Shown here in pieces: positions 62,147-64,000 of a stretch of DNA of 64,000 nucleotides. Source of the stretch: Streptomyces tagetis (GTDB lineage Bacteria; Actinomycetota; Actinomycetes; Streptomycetales; Streptomycetaceae); assembly GCF_018069565.1 (NCBI RefSeq), contig NZ_JAGPNL010000006.1, forward strand, positions 342,459 through 406,458, read 5' to 3'. The notes under the pieces are model-generated. The model was not told the origin of the DNA and ran no database searches. It saw only the letters and a program-made list of their open reading frames with translations. Position 1 is the first letter of the stretch. Each line of letters starts with the position of its first letter. A program made the translations under genes and the position numbers.

Positions 62147-62926
62147 GTGCAGCGCATCCGACTGCGCTACACCAAGCGCGGCCGCCTCCGGTTCACCAGC
62201 CACCGTGACTTCCAGCGTGCCTTCGAGCGCGCGCTGCGCCGCGCCGAGGTGCCCATGGCGTACTCGGCGGGGTTCACGCCGCACCCGAAGGTGTCCTACG
62301 CCAATGCCGCACCCACCGGCACGGGCAGTGAGGCGGAGTACCTGGAGATCGCGCTCACCGAAGCGCGCGACCCCGAGACCCTGCGCCGGCTCCTCGACAC
62401 GTCGCTGCCGGCCGGGCTCGACATCGTCGACGCGGTCGAGGCCCGCACCTCCGGGCTCGCCGACCGGCTGACGGCCTCCGTGTGGGAGCTGCGGCTGGAC
62501 GGCGTGGACCCGGCCGAGGCCGAGCACGCCGCCGCCGCCTTCACCGCGGCCGGCGGTGTGGAGGTGCAGCGCCGCACCAAGAGCGGCCTGCGCACCTTCG
62601 ACGCCCGCGCGGCCGTCGTGAGCCTGCGCACCGGACCGACCGACCCTCCGCCGGCTGATAGGCCGACCGACCGGCCCTGTGCGATACTGCGGCTGGTTGT
62701 TCGGCACGTGACGCCTGCCGTACGACCCGACGACGTCCTGTCCGGTCTCCGCGCCGTGGCCGACCTGGCGCCGCCGGTCCCCGCAGCGGTGACCAGGCTG
62801 GCGCAGGGGCTGCTCGATGAAGAGACCGGTGCGGTGACCGACCCGCTCGCGCCCGACCGCGAGGCAGCAGCGCCCGAGCCGCCATCGGCCCCCGCTGCCG
62901 CTGCCGCCGCGAAGGCACCGGCGTAA
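62147..62926 (+). CDS. TIGR03936/DUF2344 protein, partner of the radical SAM enzyme
   Basis: 259 residues from GTG. The N-terminus RIRLRYTKRGRLRFTSHRDF, MAYSAGFTPHPKVSYANAAPTGTGSEAEYLEI is diagnostic for the 'radical SAM-linked protein' family. In other phyla it is fused to the C-terminus of TIGR03960-type enzymes. The start is uncertain: no ribosome site serves the GTG at 62147, while GAAGGA is positioned before an in-frame CTG at 62105 that would add 14 residues (GKRQPEGPPPVPA). TACTCT at 62059-62064 is a candidate -10. RNase E/G follows. Confidence 0.88.
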   Translation: MQRIRLRYTKRGRLRFTSHRDFQRAFERALRRAEVPMAYSAGFTPHPKVSYANAAPTGTGSEAEYLEIALTEARDPETLRRLLDTSLPAGLDIVDAVEARTSGLADRLTASVWELRLDGVDPAEAEHAAAAFTAAGGVEVQRRTKSGLRTFDARAAVVSLRTGPTDPPPADRPTDRPCAILRLVVRHVTPAVRPDDVLSGLRAVADLAPPVPAAVTRLAQGLLDEETGAVTDPLAPDREAAAPEPPSAPAAAAAAKAPA

Positions 62927-63198
62927 GGAAGGTCCCGCGCAGGGACGGATGTCGCCGCGCCGCCCTCGACCTCGGGAGCCACCTGGGTCGGGCAGCGCAC
63001 CCACCACAAGACTTTCGCCAGGCCGTACACGACAAGGAGTGCGGAACCGGCGAGACAGACACGGAGAGCTCCCGAGCGGCGCCCGCGCCCCGGACGGCGG
63101 GACCGCGCATCGCGCGGACCGCGGACGTCACCGGCCACCCACACGGTCGATGCCGGACCAGGCGCGGCGCCCGGGAGCCTGACGGGAGAAACCCCCGC

Positions 63199-64000
63199 AT
63201 GCTCGAACCGACCGAAACCGCAGAGTCCGCGACACCCACCACGGACTCCGAAGCGAACACCCCCAGCGACACCCTGCCCCCGCGCCGCCGGCGCCGGGCC
63301 GCCTCCCGCCCCGCGGGACCGCCCTCAGGCGCCTCCGAGGCCCAGGCGGAGACCGTCGCCCCGGCCGAGACGGCCGTGACCGGCCCCGAGGCCCTCGAAG
63401 ACCCCGAGGACCCCGAGGACACGGCAGCCGACGAGGCCACCGACGCCGAAGAGGCCGCCGAGGCTCCCGAGGCCGAAGAGGCCCCTGAGGCAGCCGAGGC
63501 CGCACCGGGCCGCCCCCGGCGCCGCGCCGTGCGCCGCGCCTCCGCTCCCGCCGGTGCCCCGGCCGCCGCCGAGGCGGCCGAGACCGTCCTCCCCGCGGCC
63601 CCCGCCGCCGACGCGCCTGCCCCCGCCGAGACGCCCGCCCCGGCCGTGACCGCCGAGGACGCCGCCCCGCGCCGCACCCGCCGCCGCGCCACCCGCGACA
63701 CCACCTCGCCCACGGCCGGGCAGACCAGCGCCGCGCAGGTCACCGAGGCGCAGACCACGGCCGCGCAGGCCACCACCGCGCAGACGCCGGAGCAGGACAC
63801 CACCGCCCAGGCCGCCCCGGCCGGCGAAGACGCCGACACGGCCGCCGACGACGCCGCCCCGCGCCGCGGACGCCGGCGAGTCGCCCGCCGCGCGAGCGCC
63901 CCGGCCGACACGCCCGGCTCCGAGAGCGCCGCCGAGCCCGCCGCCGCGGAGCAGCCGGCCCCGGCCGCCGCGCCCGCGCCCGCCGCCGAGGCCCCCGAGA
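63199..64000 (+). CDS. rne: Ribonuclease E/G family protein, N-terminal part (cut by right edge)
   Basis: 267 codons are in the window and the frame is open at the edge. All of it is a disordered Ala/Glu/Pro-rich region with four or five arginine-rich islands (PPRRRRRAASRP, GRPRRRAVRRASAPA, APRRTRRRATRD, APRRGRRRVARRASAPA) set in acidic sequence. The S1 and RNase catalytic domains would lie downstream. The identification rests on this composition and on position after the TIGR03936 gene, as with Streptomyces RNase ES. ATG is preceded by GGGAG at about 10 nt. Confidence 0.78.
   Translation, partial: MLEPTETAESATPTTDSEANTPSDTLPPRRRRRAASRPAGPPSGASEAQAETVAPAETAVTGPEALEDPEDPEDTAADEATDAEEAAEAPEAEEAPEAAEAAPGRPRRRAVRRASAPAGAPAAAEAAETVLPAAPAADAPAPAETPAPAVTAEDAAPRRTRRRATRDTTSPTAGQTSAAQVTEAQTTAAQATTAQTPEQDTTAQAAPAGEDADTAADDAAPRRGRRRVARRASAPADTPGSESAAEPAAAEQPAPAAAPAPAAEAPE

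Overview
The window is high-GC (about 70% or more), with GTG starts, strong third-position G/C bias and gene content typical of Streptomyces. Gene order (rne, rodA/mre cluster, ndk, folC, valS, clpX-clpP2-clpP1, tig, rpiB, sodF, pepN, asd, malQ) is, from memory, the order of the S. coelicolor core chromosome near SCO2599-SCO2666. No insertion sequence, phage, CRISPR array or biosynthetic cluster is visible. This is vertically inherited core sequence with a few accessory-looking intergenic repeats.

Left arm (1-12.2 kb). A five-gene minus-strand operon runs off the left edge: a four-helix membrane protein (GlnX-like), an extracytoplasmic amino-acid-binding protein (GlnH-like), a coiled-coil protein of unknown function, a PknG-type Ser/Thr kinase with two Cys4 ribbons and TPRs, and a zinc-ribbon protein cut by the window. 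It resembles the mycobacterial GlnX-GlnH-PknG nutrient-sensing module with added parts, and is the most interesting system here. An MscS channel, an HNH nuclease and a secreted GH84 enzyme follow.

Middle (12.6-40 kb). Metabolic and protein-turnover genes: malQ, two aminopeptidase N paralogues, a stand-alone UTRA protein, aspartate-semialdehyde dehydrogenase, a 1097-residue secreted subtilisin, a Nudix hydrolase, a secreted penicillin-binding serine hydrolase, an AbiEi-like protein, a mycothiol-dependent oxidoreductase-like protein, sodF, an amino acid permease, bioY, rpiB, a Nei-type glycosylase, a SpoIIE-type phosphatase, an HD protein and a membrane acyltransferase. sodF has a good match to the Nur operator upstream. 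Its 3' UTR has an anti-Shine-Dalgarno sequence followed by a terminator hairpin, which fits the s-SodF small RNA described in S. coelicolor.

Proteostasis block (40-46.4 kb). tRNA-Gly and tRNA-Pro, trigger factor, clpP1, clpP2 and clpX. A sequence matching the ClgR operator lies upstream of clpP1, and two hairpins lie between clpP2 and clpX.

Right arm (46.4-64 kb). valS, folC and a small membrane gene, and ndk; then the cell-shape and sporulation-wall cluster mreB-mreC-mreD-pbp2-rodA; then a radical SAM enzyme of unknown function with its partner protein (TIGR03960/TIGR03936 families), a TerD protein, and the start of the RNase E/G gene, which runs off the right edge. A 9-bp tandem repeat array separates mreB from mreC.

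Seven genes have a TANACT-like hexamer 6-7 nt before the start codon and no Shine-Dalgarno sequence, suggesting leaderless transcripts. Most convergent gene pairs are separated by long perfect hairpins without U-tracts, as is usual in Streptomyces.
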